Below are positions 6,595 through 6,837 of a stretch of DNA of 6,837 bases, in pieces. Position numbers and translations under genes: made by a program. Every line of letters starts with the position of its first letter. Position 1 is the stretch's first letter. This stretch comes from Fidelibacterota bacterium (GTDB taxonomy: Bacteria; Fidelibacterota; UBA2242), in the NCBI GenBank assembly GCA_030655795.1, contig JAUSPJ010000156.1, forward strand, positions 1-6,837, given 5' to 3'. The notes below the pieces were generated by a model. That model did no database searches. It was not told the DNA's origin and was given only the letters and a program-made list of their open reading frames with translations.

Positions 6595-6837
6595 TTACTC
6601 CAGAGGAGTTCCTACGGAAAAACCTTGCCATAAACCTGTAAAAAAATGACGCGCATTGATACCGAGTGAGCGGACGGCGTAACCGCCTTCCTGGACGACG
6701 AGAAAGGGCAAGCCTAACGATCCGATCATTGTGCCATTTTGCTCGAAGTCTTTGGCGTTCAGACTCCAGGGATCACCTTTGGCAGTGTCGAACCCCAGCG
6801 CGATAATGACAAATCGAGGCCCGAAACGCTGGATACG
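6595..6837 (-). CDS. Histone deacetylase / acetylpolyamine amidohydrolase family protein (partial, C-terminal 80 residues)
   Basis: The frame is open from the right edge to a TAA at 6595-6597. The visible 80 residues match the C-terminal part of the HDAC-like amidohydrolase fold: FVIIALGFDTAKGDP carries the Asp (visible residue 17) equivalent to the last zinc ligand of HDACs, and LVVQEGGYAVRSLG carries the GGY tyrosine (visible residue 53) that polarises the acetyl carbonyl. The VQEGGY segment and the following short helix resemble acetylpolyamine amidohydrolases more than eukaryotic-type HDACs. Such enzymes hydrolyse acetyl groups from polyamines, lysines or related amines. About three quarters of a typical 340-residue enzyme, including the HH and DxH motifs, lies outside the window, so activity cannot be judged. 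It is directly upstream of the GNAT gene. Confidence 0.88.
   Translation of the reverse strand, partial: RIQRFGPRFVIIALGFDTAKGDPWSLNAKDFEQNGTMIGSLGLPFLVVQEGGYAVRSLGINARHFFTGLWQGFSVGTPLE
6597..6609 (-). other. Small inverted repeat over a Shine-Dalgarno-like GGAG
   Basis: ACTCC-TCT-GGAGT (minus strand) is a perfect 5-base inverted repeat with a 3-base loop at the very end of the deacetylase gene, touching its stop codon. In RNA it would hide the GGAG before the ATG at 6595. The stem is short and could be chance. Confidence 0.35.

Overview
The window is a densely packed piece of bacterial chromosome. It holds six protein genes, two of them cut by the window edges, and no RNA gene, CRISPR array, insertion sequence or transposon trace that I can see. 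Base composition is about balanced, genes are separated by only a few bases, and Shine-Dalgarno sites are of the usual GGAG/AGGA type. A putative lipoprotein signal ending in FFSC, a CHASE2 adenylate cyclase and an SH3-M48 protease suggest an anaerobic or facultative Gram-negative outside the well-studied groups, for example the FCB/Calditrichota side or a deltaproteobacterial lineage. This placement is weak inference, because no rRNA or ribosomal protein gene is present.

Layout. (1) Positions 1-1024, minus strand: N-terminal 341 residues of a 2Fe-2S/FAD/NAD(P) oxidoreductase of the sarcosine oxidase alpha / HcnAB / opine oxidase type, running off the left edge. (2) Positions 1025-1207: a 183-base divergent intergenic region, the only substantial non-coding stretch, which must hold the promoters for both sides. 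(3) Positions 1208-6062, plus strand: a tight three-gene cluster with gaps of 15 and 16 bases. It encodes a transglutaminase-like lipoprotein, a membrane CHASE2 class III adenylate cyclase with a C-terminal TPR-like segment, and an exported SH3b-M48 zinc metalloprotease. (4) Positions 6068-6837, minus strand: a GNAT acetyltransferase converging on the M48 gene with only 5 bases between the stops. Just upstream of it is the C-terminal 80 residues of a histone-deacetylase / acetylpolyamine amidohydrolase family enzyme that runs off the right edge.

How the parts may work together. The central cluster puts two predicted extracytoplasmic thiol- or zinc-dependent enzymes on either side of a membrane cyclase whose CHASE2 sensor domain also faces the periplasm. 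The simplest inference is an envelope-sensing and envelope-processing module that signals inward through cAMP, but no partner or substrate can be read from the sequence. The right-hand pair combines an acetyl-adding and an acetyl-removing enzyme in one transcription unit, which suggests opposing or sequential action on a small amine or related metabolite. The oxidoreductase on the left is divergent and probably unrelated in function.
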